Below are positions 30,399 through 40,462 of a stretch of 64,000 bases of DNA, piece by piece. The notes beneath the pieces are model-generated. The model had not been told where the DNA came from. It did not search any database and saw only the letters and a list, made by a program, of their open reading frames with translations. The position numbers and the translations under genes are program-made. Source of the DNA: Legionella clemsonensis (lineage in GTDB: Bacteria > Pseudomonadota > Gammaproteobacteria > Legionellales > Legionellaceae); NCBI RefSeq assembly GCF_002240035.1, contig NZ_CP016397.1:540001-604000 (forward strand), in the 5' to 3' direction. Every line of letters starts with the position of its first letter. Position 1 is the first letter of the stretch.

Positions 30399-30590
30399 CT
30401 AAATAGTAGTCTTTAAAGCAGGTTTACTCACCGACAGCAGTTGATAAGAAATTTGTTTCGCACTTGCTGTAACAAAACTAATGGAAGCAATTTGCCAGTT
30501 GAATTGTTGATTTTTATTTGCAAAAGCAACTAAGGTCAAACTAATGCAAGCAACTGCAAGGGCAAGTTTTACAGTGATTAATTTATCCAT
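30399..30590 (-). CDS. Small membrane-anchored or secreted hypothetical protein
   Basis: A 63-aa protein with an N-terminal hydrophobic segment (KLALAVACISLTLVAFA) that may be a signal peptide or anchor, and a short Ser/Gln-rich tail. The start is fixed by a strong GGAGGAG site eight bases upstream of the ATG. It directly precedes the BON-domain gene. Function unknown. Confidence 0.55.
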   Translation of the reverse strand: MDKLITVKLALAVACISLTLVAFANKNQQFNWQIASISFVTASAKQISYQLLSVSKPALKTTI

Positions 30591-30715
30591 CTTCTCCTCC
30601 TTGAGCAATCCCTTAGCCTAATTCCATGGCTTGGTTTTTAAGCATAGACAAGAAAAATTTATTCTTCAAATAAGAAGACATTTTAATTAGGTTCGACAAC
30701 CTAGCTAATTAAACA

Positions 30716-30744
30716 TTGCTTTGTAGTTACAGCTTTTATATAAT
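30716..30744 (+). promoter_or_regulatory. tRNA-Val promoter
   Basis: TTGCTT, a 17-bp spacer, then TATAAT, with a C/G-rich discriminator after it, as in stringently controlled stable-RNA promoters. It lies about 30 bp ahead of the tRNA. Confidence 0.75.
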
Positions 30745-30775
30745 CAACGCCTAGTTGCGAGAAAGAACGAATAAT

Positions 30776-30850
30776 AGGCACGTAGCTCAGTGGTAGAGCA
30801 CCACCTTGACATGGTGGTGGTCGGTGGTTCGATCCCACTCGTGCCTACCA
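30776..30850 (+). tRNA. tRNA-Val (GAC anticodon)
   Basis: The acceptor stem pairs AGGCACG with CGTGCCT. The D arm contains AGCTCAGTGGTAGAGC. The anticodon arm is CCACC-TTGACAT-GGTGG, which gives anticodon GAC (valine). The T arm contains GGTTCGATCCC. The CCA end is encoded. It is a single tRNA gene with its own promoter and terminator. Confidence 0.95.
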
Positions 30851-30855
30851 AAATT

Positions 30856-30882
30856 AAACCCTGCAAGGCAGGGTTTTTTTTT
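30856..30882 (+). terminator. Rho-independent terminator after tRNA-Val
   Basis: AAACCCTGC and GCAGGGTTT form the stem around a short AAG loop, followed by a run of T. It lies six bases after the tRNA. Confidence 0.9.
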
Positions 30883-30986
30883 CGCAGTAACAATGAATTC
30901 TTTCTATAAAAAATACAGGGCTAGATATCAATAGCTATTGCCACTATGATTAAGAAATTTTTATCTGCCTGAGGGATGGATATAAC

Positions 30987-32915
30987 ATGCCAAACATTAA
31001 ATTGCCGGATGGAAATCTCAAGCATTTTGAACATTCAGTTTCAGTTTATGATGTAGCCCAAAGTATCAGTTCAGGATTGGCCAAAGCTGCACTAGCTGGC
31101 AAGGTTAATGGCAAATTGGTAGACACGAGTTACCTTATTCAAGATGACTGTGAGCTGGTTATTATCACAGAAAGACAAGAACCAGAAAGTCTTGAAGTCA
31201 TACGCCATTCTACGGCTCATTTGTTGGCACAGGCTGTTAAACAATTATTCCCAACTGCTCAGGTGACTATTGGTCCTGTTATTGAGGATGGCTTTTACTA
31301 CGACTTTGCCTTTGCCAGATCATTCACGCCTGAGGATTTAGAGCAAATAGAGGCTAAAATGTATGAATTGGCTAAGGCAGATTATCCCATCACGCGACGA
31401 GAAATGCCTCGAGATGAAGCTATTGCTTATTTTCGTAGCTTAGGGGAAGAGTATAAGGCCAAAATTATTGCCAATATTCCTGAAGGAGAAGTCCTTTCTC
31501 TTTATAAACAGGGAGATTTTGAAGATCTTTGTCGGGGACCGCACGTTCCTTCCACGGGGTACTTAAAAGCATTTAAATTAACTAAATTGGCCGGTGCTTA
31601 TTGGCGTGGTGATTCACGTAATGAAATGCTGCAGCGTATTTATGGCACAGCGTGGCCAGATAAAAAATCGCTCAATAGTTATTTACATCGCATGGAAGAG
31701 GCGGAAAAACGTGATCACCGTAAGTTAGGTAAGGCCCTTGATCTCTTTCACTTTCAAGAAATTGCACCAGGAATGGTGTTTTGGCACCCAAAAGGGTGGA
31801 TTATTTATCAAACTCTTGAGCAATACATGCGTGGCAGACTTGCTGATTTTGGTTATCAGGAAATTAAAACGCCTCAATTGGTTGATAAGGTTTTATGGGA
31901 AAAATCCGGTCATTGGGCTAATTTTCGTGAGGAAATGTTTGTTACTGAAACTGAAAATCGTGAATACGCTGTAAAACCAATGAATTGTCCTTGCCATATC
32001 CAGATTTTCAATCAGGGGCTAAGAAGTTATCGTGATTTACCCATACGCCTGTCTGAATTTGGTAATTGCCATCGTTGTGAACCCTCAGGTTCTTTGCATG
32101 GATTGATGCGTGTGCGCAATATGGTGCAAGATGATGCTCATATTTTTTGTACAGAAGAGCAGATACAATCTGAAGTAGCCATGATGCTTGAGTTGGTACA
32201 ATCTGTTTATGCTGATTTTGGCTTTACACAGATAAAATATCGCTTGGCTTTGCGTCCTGAGAAACGCGTTGGCGGTGATGCCGTTTGGGATAAGGCGGAA
32301 GATGCTTTAAAACATGCTATGCTTGATAGAGGAATTGAATGGGTAGATGCGCCCGGAGAAGGTGCTTTTTACGGACCCAAAATAGAATGCTCTCTTGCAG
32401 ACAGTCTTGGCCGAATCTGGCAATGTGGGACTATTCAGGTAGATTTTTCTATGCCAGAAAGACTGGAAGCGCAGTATGTGGCTGAAGACGGTAGCCGTAA
32501 AACGCCAGTAATGTTACATCGCGCCATCCTTGGCTCATTCGAACGGTTTATGGGAATTTTAATTGAGCATTTTGCCGGTCGTTTTCCCCTATGGTTGGCA
32601 CCTGTTCAAGCAATGGTTCTGACCATTAGCGAAAAACAGGATAATTTTGCTCAAAAGATAACGCAAATTTTGCAAAAGCAAGGTATTCGTGCAAATTTCG
32701 ACTTGAGAAATGAAAAAATTGGCTTTAAAATTCGCGAGCATACTTTGCAAAAAGTCCCCTATTTACTCATTATAGGCGATAAAGAAGTCGAAAATAATGC
32801 AGTATCTGTACGCACGCGTGAAGGTGTGGATTTGGGGGTGATGAATATTAATACAATTTGTGATACCTTACAGCGTGAAATAGCAGCAAAGGTGTTTAAC
32901 CATTTGGAGGATTGA
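30987..32915 (+). CDS. thrS: Threonyl-tRNA synthetase
   Basis: Charges tRNA-Thr and edits mis-acylated serine. The length is 642 aa, the same as E. coli ThrS. Domains in order: TGS (about 1-60), editing domain with the [10 protein letters not shown] zinc/His motif (about 72), class II core with NCPCHIQIF and the zinc Cys, [17 protein letters not shown], and a C-terminal anticodon-binding domain. It heads the thrS-infC-rpmI-rplT block, the same order as in E. coli. Confidence 0.97.
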   Translation: MPNIKLPDGNLKHFEHSVSVYDVAQSISSGLAKAALAGKVNGKLVDTSYLIQDDCELVIITERQEPESLEVIRHSTAHLLAQAVKQLFPTAQVTIGPVIEDGFYYDFAFARSFTPEDLEQIEAKMYELAKADYPITRREMPRDEAIAYFRSLGEEYKAKIIANIPEGEVLSLYKQGDFEDLCRGPHVPSTGYLKAFKLTKLAGAYWRGDSRNEMLQRIYGTAWPDKKSLNSYLHRMEEAEKRDHRKLGKALDLFHFQEIAPGMVFWHPKGWIIYQTLEQYMRGRLADFGYQEIKTPQLVDKVLWEKSGHWANFREEMFVTETENREYAVKPMNCPCHIQIFNQGLRSYRDLPIRLSEFGNCHRCEPSGSLHGLMRVRNMVQDDAHIFCTEEQIQSEVAMMLELVQSVYADFGFTQIKYRLALRPEKRVGGDAVWDKAEDALKHAMLDRGIEWVDAPGEGAFYGPKIECSLADSLGRIWQCGTIQVDFSMPERLEAQYVAEDGSRKTPVMLHRAILGSFERFMGILIEHFAGRFPLWLAPVQAMVLTISEKQDNFAQKITQILQKQGIRANFDLRNEKIGFKIREHTLQKVPYLLIIGDKEVENNAVSVRTREGVDLGVMNINTICDTLQREIAAKVFNHLED

Positions 32916-32918
32916 ACT

Positions 32919-33452
32919 ATTAGTGCATCAAATAAGCGTGATAGCGATCGCGCGCGAGTTAATGAACAGATCAATGTACCTGAGGTACGCTTAATTGATG
33001 TCGATGGCAATCAGGTGGGAATTGTATCAACGCGAGAAGCTTTACGAGCAGCAGAAGAAGGTGGCTATGATTTGGTTGAAATCTCACCAACTGCCAAGCC
33101 TCCTGTTTGCCGTATTATGGATTATGGTAAATTTCTCTTTGAATTGAGTAAAAAACAAGCGGAAGCCAAGAAAAAGCAGAAGCAAATTCAAGTCAAAGAG
33201 CTAAAATTCCGTCCCACGACGGAAACTGGAGATTATCAGGTCAAGCTACGCAACCTGATTCGTTTCCTTAATCATGGTGACAAAGTCAAAGTAACGTTAC
33301 GCTTTCGTGGTCGAGAAATGGCTCATCAAGAAATTGGTATGAAACTCATGGAACGCTTACTGCAAGACACAGCAGAGCACGCTGTTGTTGAACAACAAGC
33401 CAAACGTGAGGGTCGTCAATTATTGATGGTATTGGCACCTAAGAAGAAATAG
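32919..33452 (+). CDS. infC: Translation initiation factor IF-3, AUU start
   Basis: IF-3 binds the 30S subunit, proofreads initiation and prevents subunit joining. No ATG, GTG or TTG fits the full N-terminus. The ATT at 32919-32921 does: it lies eight bases after GGAGG and gives 177 aa (E. coli 180) starting with the family's N-terminal region. AUU is the known rare infC start that lets IF-3 repress its own translation. Conserved blocks include [20 protein letters not shown] and the C-terminal [13 protein letters not shown]. It starts three bases after the thrS stop. Confidence 0.95.
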   Translation: MSASNKRDSDRARVNEQINVPEVRLIDVDGNQVGIVSTREALRAAEEGGYDLVEISPTAKPPVCRIMDYGKFLFELSKKQAEAKKKQKQIQVKELKFRPTTETGDYQVKLRNLIRFLNHGDKVKVTLRFRGREMAHQEIGMKLMERLLQDTAEHAVVEQQAKREGRQLLMVLAPKKK

Positions 33453-33579
33453 GTTCTTTTCAATCATTGCGAATGGCGTTGAATCGAAAGAGAGCCTGAG
33501 AGTAGTTGTGAGTATTGGATTAAACCAATAGATAGCTACATTTTTTATAAGTAGCAGAACAAATGCGGAGTATTATGTT

Positions 33580-33780
33580 ATGCCTAAATTAAAGTCACAT
33601 CGTGGCGCCCAAAAGCGCTTTCGTAAGACAGCAAGTGGATCTGTCAAGCGCCGTGGTGCTTATAGAAACCATATCCTCACTAAAAAATCAACCAAGCAAA
33701 AGCGCCATCTTCGAGTTGGTGCCAGTAGGTTGAAAGAATGTGATGCACGTTTAGCTAAACGTATGTTGCACGGTAGTTAA
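33580..33780 (+). CDS. rpmI: 50S ribosomal protein L35
   Basis: A 66-aa very basic protein with the family start [14 protein letters not shown] and the central [19 protein letters not shown] block. It stands between infC and rplT as in most bacteria, with a 127-bp gap after infC that could hold a promoter or an L20-responsive control site; I cannot prove either. Confidence 0.97.
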   Translation: MPKLKSHRGAQKRFRKTASGSVKRRGAYRNHILTKKSTKQKRHLRVGASRLKECDARLAKRMLHGS

Positions 33781-33794
33781 GGGGAGGATAAGAA

Positions 33795-34151
33795 ATGCCA
33801 AGAGTTAAACGTGGTGTGACTGCTAAAGCACGTCATAAGAAAATTTTAGATCAAGCCAAAGGTTATTACGGTGCCCGTAGTCGTACCTATCGCGTTGCCA
33901 AACAAGCAGTGATTAAAGCTGGTCAATATGCTTATCGTGACCGCCGTCAGAAAAAGCGCCAGTTTCGCGCCTTATGGATTACCCGTATCAATGCGCAGGC
34001 CCGTGAGTGTGGTTTGTCTTACAGTCGCTTAATTGCTGGTTTGAAAAAAGCCGCCATTGAGTTGGATCGTAAAGTACTGGCTGATATGGCTGTATATGAT
34101 AAGTCCGCTTTTGCAGCAATCGCTGAAAAAGCAAAAGCAGCACTTGCATAA
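33795..34151 (+). CDS. rplT: 50S ribosomal protein L20
   Basis: 118 aa, identical in length to E. coli L20. It shows the RNA-binding N-terminus with [17 protein letters not shown] and [19 protein letters not shown], then [21 protein letters not shown]. It follows rpmI by 14 bases with GGGGAGG upstream. L20 is an early assembly protein, and in E. coli it also represses its own operon. Confidence 0.98.
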   Translation: MPRVKRGVTAKARHKKILDQAKGYYGARSRTYRVAKQAVIKAGQYAYRDRRQKKRQFRALWITRINAQARECGLSYSRLIAGLKKAAIELDRKVLADMAVYDKSAFAAIAEKAKAALA

Positions 34152-34270
34152 CGAGTAAATATCGTGATAACTAAGAGCTTTGCAAACCATTGCTAAAAAC
34201 TGCTGGTAACGCTAGTTAAGTTTCAATAATTAGCCCAGTTAAGTGAAACAATGGTTTGTAGCAGCTCAAC

Positions 34271-34294
34271 AAGGAGGCTGTAGCCTCCTTTTTT
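34271..34294 (+). terminator. Terminator or attenuator ahead of pheS
   Basis: GGAGGCT and AGCCTCC form a tight stem around two bases, followed by TTTTTT. It lies 19 bases before the pheS start codon, after rplT. Upstream, CAAACCATTG (about 34186) and CAATGGTTTG (about 34249) can pair with each other, which could form an alternative structure. The element could end the rplT transcript or attenuate pheST. Confidence 0.7.
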
Positions 34295-34312
34295 ACATGT
34301 AGGTTTTTAATC

Positions 34313-35326
34313 ATGCAAGATATCATTCTGTTACAGCAACAAGCAGCTGATGCGATTGCTAAAGCGCAAGAAATTTCTGCATTAGAAGCAATCCGGGTGG
34401 ATTATTTAGGGAAAAAAGGCCAGCTTACTGAAATTCTTAAAAGTTTGGCAAATTTATCAGCTGAAGAAAAACCCAAAGTAGGACAACTGGTCAATCAAGC
34501 TAAGCGAGAGATAAGTGCGCTTATTGAAGAAAAAATGTTACAGCTTAAAGAAGTGCAACTACAGAAGAAACTGGATGCTGAAAGGATTGATGTCACTTTA
34601 CCGGGTCGAGATGCTAAAAGTGGCTCTTTGCATCCTGTTACCCAAGTTAAACAAAAAATTACTGATTATTTTACGCGGCTGGGCTTTGATATTGTGACAG
34701 GACCTGAGATTGAAACCGAGTTTTATAATTTTGAAGCTTTAAATATTCCAGAGCACCATCCAGCTCGAGCAATGCATGATACTTTTTATTTCGGTGATGG
34801 CCATTTACTGCGTACTCACACATCTCCGGTACAAATTAGAGTGATGGAAAACCGTACTCCACCCTTGCGATTGATTGCTCCTGGACGCGTTTATCGTTGT
34901 GACTCAGATGTAACTCATACCCCAATGTTTCATCAAGTAGAAGGGTTGTTAATTGATAAACAAGCAACACTTTCTGACTTAAAGGGTTTATTGCAGGATT
35001 TTTTTGCCAACTTTTTTGGTCGCAATCTAGCTTTGCGTTTTAGACCCTCATACTTCCCATTCACCGAGCCCTCGGCTGAGGTGGATATTGAATGTACTCA
35101 ATGCTCTGGTAAAGGCTGCCGCTCCTGTAAATTTACTGGATGGTTAGAGGTATTAGGTTGCGGCATGGTTCATCCCAATGTATTAAAAGCGGTTAATATC
35201 TCTGCTGAAGACTATCAAGGGTGGGCTTTTGGTATGGGAATGGATAGACTAGCAATGCTTTACTTTGGCATTGATGATTTACGGATGATGTTTGAAAATG
35301 AAGTAACCTTTTTAAAACAATTTTAA
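34313..35326 (+). CDS. pheS: Phenylalanyl-tRNA synthetase alpha subunit
   Basis: Catalytic subunit of the alpha2-beta2 enzyme. It has 337 aa (E. coli 327): an N-terminal coiled coil, then class II motifs with the motif 2 region [20 protein letters not shown] and motif 3 [15 protein letters not shown] Cys-rich insertion ([12 protein letters not shown]) near residue 262, often seen in gammaproteobacterial PheS, is present. Confidence 0.97.
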   Translation: MQDIILLQQQAADAIAKAQEISALEAIRVDYLGKKGQLTEILKSLANLSAEEKPKVGQLVNQAKREISALIEEKMLQLKEVQLQKKLDAERIDVTLPGRDAKSGSLHPVTQVKQKITDYFTRLGFDIVTGPEIETEFYNFEALNIPEHHPARAMHDTFYFGDGHLLRTHTSPVQIRVMENRTPPLRLIAPGRVYRCDSDVTHTPMFHQVEGLLIDKQATLSDLKGLLQDFFANFFGRNLALRFRPSYFPFTEPSAEVDIECTQCSGKGCRSCKFTGWLEVLGCGMVHPNVLKAVNISAEDYQGWAFGMGMDRLAMLYFGIDDLRMMFENEVTFLKQF

Positions 35327-35465
35327 TTTGTCTTCTAACCCGTACAACCATTGCTAGTTAAGCAAGAGTTAAGTCAGGCAAGAGCGTAATCCAGTTGTCA
35401 TGCAGCAGTAGCTGAAGGGTAGAAAGTAATAGGTCTTTAAGACCAGTATTAGACGGATATTTACA
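35327..35465 (+). promoter_or_regulatory. pheS-pheT gap with a palindrome
   Basis: The two subunit genes are usually only a few bases apart; here 139 bases separate them. The gap holds the palindrome GGTCTTTAAGACC at 35432-35444 and a copy of short blocks also seen ahead of pheS (ACCATTGCTA, CTAGTTAAG). No open frame is supported. Confidence 0.35.
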
Positions 35466-37844
35466 ATGAAAGTTAGTGAATTATGGTTACGTGAATGGGT
35501 AAACCCTTCTTTAGATAAGCAGCAGTTGGCTGCACTCTTAACCATGGCAGGTTTAGAAGTAGACGCAATTAACCCTGTTGCAGGTGAATTTAATGGGGTT
35601 GTGGTCGGACAAGTGATAAGCACTAAAGCGCATCCTCAGGCAGATAAATTAACTGTATGTGAAGTGAATGCAGGAGCTGGTCAACCCTTAAAAGTAGTTT
35701 GCGGAGCTTCAAATGTGCGTGCAGGGTTAAAAGTAGCGCTAGCGCAAATTGGAGCGCATTTACCTGATGATTTAGTAATAAAAGAATCTGTACTTCGCGG
35801 TGAATTATCCCAAGGGATGTTGTGCTCGGCCACTGAATTGGGACTATCAGAACAATCTGAAGGAATTTTGGAGCTTGGTGACGATGCGCCTGTAGGGACA
35901 GATTTAAGAACCTATCTTAGCCTAAATGATTGGGTATTTGACATTGACTTAACGCCTAACAGGGCTGATTGTTTTAGTGTGTTAGGAGTAGCGCGTGAAG
36001 TAGCAGCATTAACACAGATGCCTCTTAAAGCAAGGCCTAAGGAAATTGTACAACCTGCAACAGATGAAACACTCGCCATTAAATTACAAGCCACAGAGGC
36101 TTGTCCACAATATTTTGGTCGTGTAATTCGCAATATTAATCCACAGGCATTGACGCCTGTTTGGATGGTTGAGCGTTTGCGACGTGCGGGTATTCGTCCA
36201 ATACATCCAGTAGTTGATGTGACGAATTATGTCATGCTTGAGCTTGGGCAACCTATGCATGCTTTCGATTTAGAAGCGATACAAGGTGGGATTGTTGTTC
36301 GCAGAGCAAAGGCAGGGGAAACTTTAACTTTACTGGATGGACAGGAAGTTAATTTACATGAGCGCGTATTGGTTATTGCTGACAACCAGCATCCCTTGGC
36401 AATGGCAGGCATTATGGGGGGGAAAGAGAGTGCAGTGCAGGAACATACCACTGCAGTTTTTCTTGAAAGTGCGTTTTTTAATCCGATAACCATTGCAGGT
36501 GTGGCGAGAAACTATGGTCTGTGTACGGACTCCTCTCAGCGATTTGAGCGTGGGGTTGATCCGGGGTTACACCTAATGGCTTTAGAAAAAGCCACAACAT
36601 TATTACTTAATATTGTTGGCGGAGTAGCGGGGCCTGTATGTTCTGCCTCCAGCCCAGAAGCATTACCACCCCAAACTACCGTATTATTTAACCCGGTAAA
36701 AGTTGAGCAAATTACCGGTTTAAGCATTAGCGAAACGGAAATGGCCGCCATGCTTGAGCGTCTGGAAATGGAAGTGGATAGAAACGCTTCCCCCTGGAAA
36801 ATTAAAGTGCCTTCTCATCGTTTTGATATAAGCCTTGATGTTGATCTAGTGGAAGAAATTGCTCGTTTAAATGGCTACGATAAACTGCCAGGCAGCAAAA
36901 TGATAGCAGCAGTACAAGCAGGTCGAATAGATCCTGTTGAGGCGCTCGCCTCTCGAATTTCACAATTATTCGTTTCCCGGGGGTATCATGAAACGATTAG
37001 CTATAGCTTTGTGGATCCGGAGTTACAAGAAGAGTTATATCCTCAACAATCTAAAATGCAATTGCTCAATCCAATTTCTTCTGAATTATCGCAAATGCGC
37101 GCTGGCATGTGGCCGGGGCTAATAGCATCAATGATTTATAATATTCATCGCCAACAAACTGCGATAAAATTTTTTGAGCTGGGGGTGATTTTTGAGCTTA
37201 AAAATGAAGTATTACATGAACATCCCTGTATTGCAGGCTTATTAACAGGTGAATATGGCACATTAAATTGGGGTGAAAAGTCGGGGAAATTTGATTTTTT
37301 TGATTTGAAAGGTGATCTTCAGGCGCTTTTTGCTCTTTTGCATCTTGATGAGGTTGATTTTCAGGCAGCTGAGCATCCCGCGCTGCATCCTGGCAAGTCA
37401 GCCCGAATTAGTATTGCTAATCAGGGAGCAGGATGGTGCGGCGTATTACACCCACGAATTGCAGATGCGCTTGATATTCATGAAGAGGTAATAGTATTTG
37501 AGCTACATTTAAATGCATTGTTAAAAGAAATAACACCCCGTTATCAGCAAATCTCTAAATTCCCACAGATTCGCAGAGATTTATCAATGCTGGTAAATAA
37601 TGAAGTGACTGTCACACAAATTAAAAAAGCAGTGTACGAGATTGTAGGAAGTGAACACCTTAAATCTTTTGATGTATTTGATGTTTATACAGGTGAACAT
37701 ATTCCAGAAGGCAAAAAAAGTTTGGCTATTGCCTTGACTTTGCAGGATGATAAGCGAACGATGATTGATACAGAGATCAATGCAATAATCAGTGCTATAA
37801 TCAAAAAACTGAATGAAGAATTTGCCATTATATTGAGGGACTAA
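35466..37844 (+). CDS. pheT: Phenylalanyl-tRNA synthetase beta subunit
   Basis: 792 aa (E. coli 795). An N-terminal tRNA-binding domain ([26 protein letters not shown]), the B3/B4 editing module, a B5 DNA-binding-like domain, a catalytic-like core, and a C-terminal anticodon-binding (FDX-ACB) domain starting near [12 protein letters not shown] are all visible. It is followed after two bases by ihfA, the classical pheST-ihfA order. Confidence 0.97.
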   Translation: MKVSELWLREWVNPSLDKQQLAALLTMAGLEVDAINPVAGEFNGVVVGQVISTKAHPQADKLTVCEVNAGAGQPLKVVCGASNVRAGLKVALAQIGAHLPDDLVIKESVLRGELSQGMLCSATELGLSEQSEGILELGDDAPVGTDLRTYLSLNDWVFDIDLTPNRADCFSVLGVAREVAALTQMPLKARPKEIVQPATDETLAIKLQATEACPQYFGRVIRNINPQALTPVWMVERLRRAGIRPIHPVVDVTNYVMLELGQPMHAFDLEAIQGGIVVRRAKAGETLTLLDGQEVNLHERVLVIADNQHPLAMAGIMGGKESAVQEHTTAVFLESAFFNPITIAGVARNYGLCTDSSQRFERGVDPGLHLMALEKATTLLLNIVGGVAGPVCSASSPEALPPQTTVLFNPVKVEQITGLSISETEMAAMLERLEMEVDRNASPWKIKVPSHRFDISLDVDLVEEIARLNGYDKLPGSKMIAAVQAGRIDPVEALASRISQLFVSRGYHETISYSFVDPELQEELYPQQSKMQLLNPISSELSQMRAGMWPGLIASMIYNIHRQQTAIKFFELGVIFELKNEVLHEHPCIAGLLTGEYGTLNWGEKSGKFDFFDLKGDLQALFALLHLDEVDFQAAEHPALHPGKSARISIANQGAGWCGVLHPRIADALDIHEEVIVFELHLNALLKEITPRYQQISKFPQIRRDLSMLVNNEVTVTQIKKAVYEIVGSEHLKSFDVFDVYTGEHIPEGKKSLAIALTLQDDKRTMIDTEINAIISAIIKKLNEEFAIILRD

Positions 37845-37846
37845 TC

Positions 37847-38140
37847 GTGAATGCACTAAGTAAAGCAATGATTGCGGAAACTTTATGTAGTGAATTGGGG
37901 CTCGGTAAATCGGATGCCAGAGATATGGTAGAGCAGTTTTTTGAAACCTTAAAGGATGCTTTAGAAAACGGTCAGAATGTCAAATTATCGGGGTTTGGTA
38001 ATTTTACTTTACGCGACAAACCTCAGCGACCGGGAAGAAATCCTAAAACGGGGCAGGCTATTCCCGTAGTGGCAAGACGAGTGGTCACTTTTAAGCCAGG
38101 TCTTAAATTAAAAACTAAAATTGAAGAGCGGAGTAAATAG
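37847..38140 (+). CDS. ihfA: Integration host factor alpha subunit
   Basis: A 97-aa DNA-bending protein of the HU/IHF family (E. coli 99 aa) that works with IhfB. The GTG start follows a GAGGG site. Characteristic blocks are VKLSGFGNF and the beta-arm tip [11 protein letters not shown], with the intercalating Pro. It is coupled to pheT, whose stop is only two bases upstream. Confidence 0.96.
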   Translation: MNALSKAMIAETLCSELGLGKSDARDMVEQFFETLKDALENGQNVKLSGFGNFTLRDKPQRPGRNPKTGQAIPVVARRVVTFKPGLKLKTKIEERSK

Positions 38141-38144
38141 TTCA

Positions 38145-38459
38145 TTGGCTCACTACGTTAAGCATATTTTTTTATGTACCAATCAAAAAATAGCCGGCAA
38201 ACAATGTTGTGCGAATACGGGTGGTGAACCATTCTTTGAATACATGAAAACTCGCTTGCTGGAGCTCGGTCTGCATGGTCCTGGTAAGATAAGAATAAGT
38301 AAATCAGGATGTCTGGGCCGCTGTAGTGAAGGCCCTTGTGTAGTTATTTATCCTGAAGGAGTATGGTATACTTATCAAACTACAGCTGATATTGATGAAA
38401 TAATAGACAGTCATTTGATAGCAGGTGAGGAAGTAAAACATTTGCTAATCCCTGGTTAA
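38145..38459 (+). CDS. Thioredoxin-like [2Fe-2S] ferredoxin
   Basis: A roughly 104-aa ferredoxin of the thioredoxin-fold type. It carries CTNQKIAGKQCC near the N-terminus and CLGRCSEGP further on, spacing that fits the four cluster cysteines, then a Tyr-rich C-terminal part. No ATG exists in frame. The TTG at 38145 follows GGAG by 11 bases and gives a sensible N-terminus; another TTG at 38121 would overlap ihfA. Its electron partner is not known. Confidence 0.8.
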   Translation: MAHYVKHIFLCTNQKIAGKQCCANTGGEPFFEYMKTRLLELGLHGPGKIRISKSGCLGRCSEGPCVVIYPEGVWYTYQTTADIDEIIDSHLIAGEEVKHLLIPG

Positions 38460-38577
38460 TTTGGTTTGGAAATCGCTAAAAACAGACTTAAATACGTTTT
38501 CAAGTTGTGTTTTTGGCTTTTCAACTAAAAAAATAGCGAAGAATCTTAAAAGCTTGCAAGAATTTCTAGGATTGCAC

Positions 38578-38606
38578 TTGTAGGATCTTCAGGTTTTGGT
38601 TAAAAT
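38578..38606 (+). promoter_or_regulatory. Promoter candidate for rplM-rpsI
   Basis: TTGTAG, a 17-bp spacer, then TAAAAT, followed by GC-rich bases. It is 48 bases ahead of rplM. Confidence 0.5.
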
Positions 38607-38654
38607 CGCCCGTCTGATTGAAAGATTACCAATAAAGGCGGTACGGAGTTATTA

Positions 38655-39089
38655 ATGAAAACATTTAGCGCCAAGACACATGAAGTCAAACGCGACTGGT
38701 ATGTGATCGATGCTAGCGACAAAGTTTTAGGTCGTCTTGCTACTGAAATTGCTCGTCGATTACGTGGCAAGCATAAAGCAGAGTATACACCCCATGTTGA
38801 TACAGGTGATTATATTATTGTAACGAACGCGGAGAAGGTAACTGTTACCGGCCGTAAATTTAAAGAAAAGATGTATTACCATCACACTGGTTTTCCAGGT
38901 GGTATAAAGGCAACATCTTTTGATAAGTTGCAACAAAAGAATCCTGTGCGCATCATAGAACTCGCAGTGAAAGGAATGCTTCCCAAAAATCCTTTAGGTC
39001 GAGAAATGTATCGTAAGCTGAAAGTTTATGCTGGTAGTGAGCATCCGCATACTGCTCAGCAACCCAAGCAACTTGAGATTGAGGAATAA
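38655..39089 (+). CDS. rplM: 50S ribosomal protein L13
   Basis: 144 aa (E. coli 142). It begins with the family block [20 protein letters not shown], then [20 protein letters not shown], with [10 protein letters not shown] in the C-terminal half. It forms a two-gene operon with rpsI, five bases downstream. Confidence 0.98.
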   Translation: MKTFSAKTHEVKRDWYVIDASDKVLGRLATEIARRLRGKHKAEYTPHVDTGDYIIVTNAEKVTVTGRKFKEKMYYHHTGFPGGIKATSFDKLQQKNPVRIIELAVKGMLPKNPLGREMYRKLKVYAGSEHPHTAQQPKQLEIEE

Positions 39090-39094
39090 GTATT

Positions 39095-39526
39095 ATGGCT
39101 GAAAGACAGCAATACTATGGCACTGGCCGTAGAAAAAGTTCAACGGCTAGAGTTTTCTTACGTCCTGGTAAAGGCGAAATTAAAATTAACAATCGCGCTC
39201 TGGAAGAATATTTTGGTCGTGAAACATCTTGTATGATTGTGCGTCAACCATTAGAAACAGTTGACGTTATCGGTAAATTTGATATTTACGCCACTGTGAT
39301 TGGTGGTGGAATTTCTGGCCAAGCAGGTGCTGTGCGTTTAGGCATCGCTCGCGCACTGGTCGCTTATGATGAATCTGATTTGGTTGAGGGTGCTGAGCCT
39401 GACCCCAATTCGTTTCGCAGAAAGTTACGTACTCGTGGTTTGCTAACACGCGATTCAAGACGTGTCGAAAGAAAGAAATTTGGTTTGCACAAAGCTCGTC
39501 GAGCAACCCAATATTCAAAACGCTAA
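39095..39526 (+). CDS. rpsI: 30S ribosomal protein S9
   Basis: The family start [20 protein letters not shown] and the conserved C-terminal tail, ending in Lys-Arg ([10 protein letters not shown]), identify S9. It has 143 aa, a little longer than the 130 aa in E. coli. The tail contacts P-site tRNA. A terminator follows. Confidence 0.98.
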   Translation: MAERQQYYGTGRRKSSTARVFLRPGKGEIKINNRALEEYFGRETSCMIVRQPLETVDVIGKFDIYATVIGGGISGQAGAVRLGIARALVAYDESDLVEGAEPDPNSFRRKLRTRGLLTRDSRRVERKKFGLHKARRATQYSKR

Positions 39527-39537
39527 TTTGTTTAGTC

Positions 39538-39565
39538 CAAAACCCCACAATAGTGGGGTTTTTTA
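39538..39565 (+). terminator. Rho-independent terminator after rpsI
   Basis: AAAACCCCAC and GTGGGGTTTT form a long stem around AATA, followed by T residues, 11 bases after the rpsI stop. Confidence 0.92.
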
Positions 39566-39811
39566 TTTCAGCACAAAATAATCCTTTCAATAAAAAATCA
39601 GGGCAGAGCATCATTTAAATCATTTTATAGCGTCATCTTAAGTAATTATACATTCCCCCTTTATTTTGCTCAGGCTAATTTCATTTTGCCGACATTTTAG
39701 ACAAAAAAGGGTTTTGCTCTATCGAAAAGATAGCCTGTCATTTTCAAATGGCTAATTCTTTGTTATAACTGAATTAATTTTCTTGTAAGCTAGCGGAAAT
39801 GGAACTGAGGG

Positions 39812-40456
39812 ATGAACCAGGATGATACAAAGGTGATTAAAGACAATAATCCCAATCAACAGAATGAGCTGACAGAAGAAGAAATTGATGAACAAAGACG
39901 TAAATTTTTACTAACAACGACTGGTATCCTAGGCGGTGTTGGTGTTGCTTGCGCACTTACTCCTTTTATTTCTTCATGGTTACCCAGTGCACAAGCAGAA
40001 GCAGCTGGAGCACCCGTACAAGTTGATTTGACTACCTTGGAGCCAGGGCAACAAGTTACAGTAGAGTGGCGGGGCAAACCAGTGTGGATAATAAGACGTA
40101 CAAAAGAAATGCTGGAAACACTAAAAGGAGCGGAAAATCAACTCCGCGATCCTGAGTCATTAGTAGAACAACAGCCAGTTTATGCCAAAAATCAATATCG
40201 TTCGATAAATCCTGAATATCTGGTTCTAGTCGGAATTTGTACTCACTTGGGTTGTTCACCAAAGTATATGCCTGATGTTAATGAGCTTGGACCTCATTGG
40301 GTGGGAGGTTTTTACTGTCCATGTCATGGCTCTACTTTTGATTTGGCAGGCAGGGTATTTAAAGGGGTTCCTGCGCCAATTAATTTAGAGGTGCCTCCTT
40401 ATTATTTTGCAAGTGAACATGTCATTGTGATTGGTGAAGAAAAGAAACAAGGATAA
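39812..40456 (+). CDS. petA: Ubiquinol-cytochrome c reductase Rieske iron-sulfur subunit
   Basis: A 214-aa Rieske subunit of the bc1 complex. The N-terminal charged tail is followed by RRKFLLTTTG, a twin-arginine-type signal that serves as membrane anchor. The [2Fe-2S] ligands sit in CTHLGC and CPCHGS, with a Gly-rich loop between. It heads the petA-petB-petC operon. Confidence 0.96.
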   Translation: MNQDDTKVIKDNNPNQQNELTEEEIDEQRRKFLLTTTGILGGVGVACALTPFISSWLPSAQAEAAGAPVQVDLTTLEPGQQVTVEWRGKPVWIIRRTKEMLETLKGAENQLRDPESLVEQQPVYAKNQYRSINPEYLVLVGICTHLGCSPKYMPDVNELGPHWVGGFYCPCHGSTFDLAGRVFKGVPAPINLEVPPYYFASEHVIVIGEEKKQG

Positions 40457-40462
40457 TCCAAG

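Noticed and set aside
34249-34284. A short frame (ATG to TAG) ahead of pheS as a phenylalanine leader peptide
   Set aside because: It contains no phenylalanine codon, so it cannot act like E. coli pheM.
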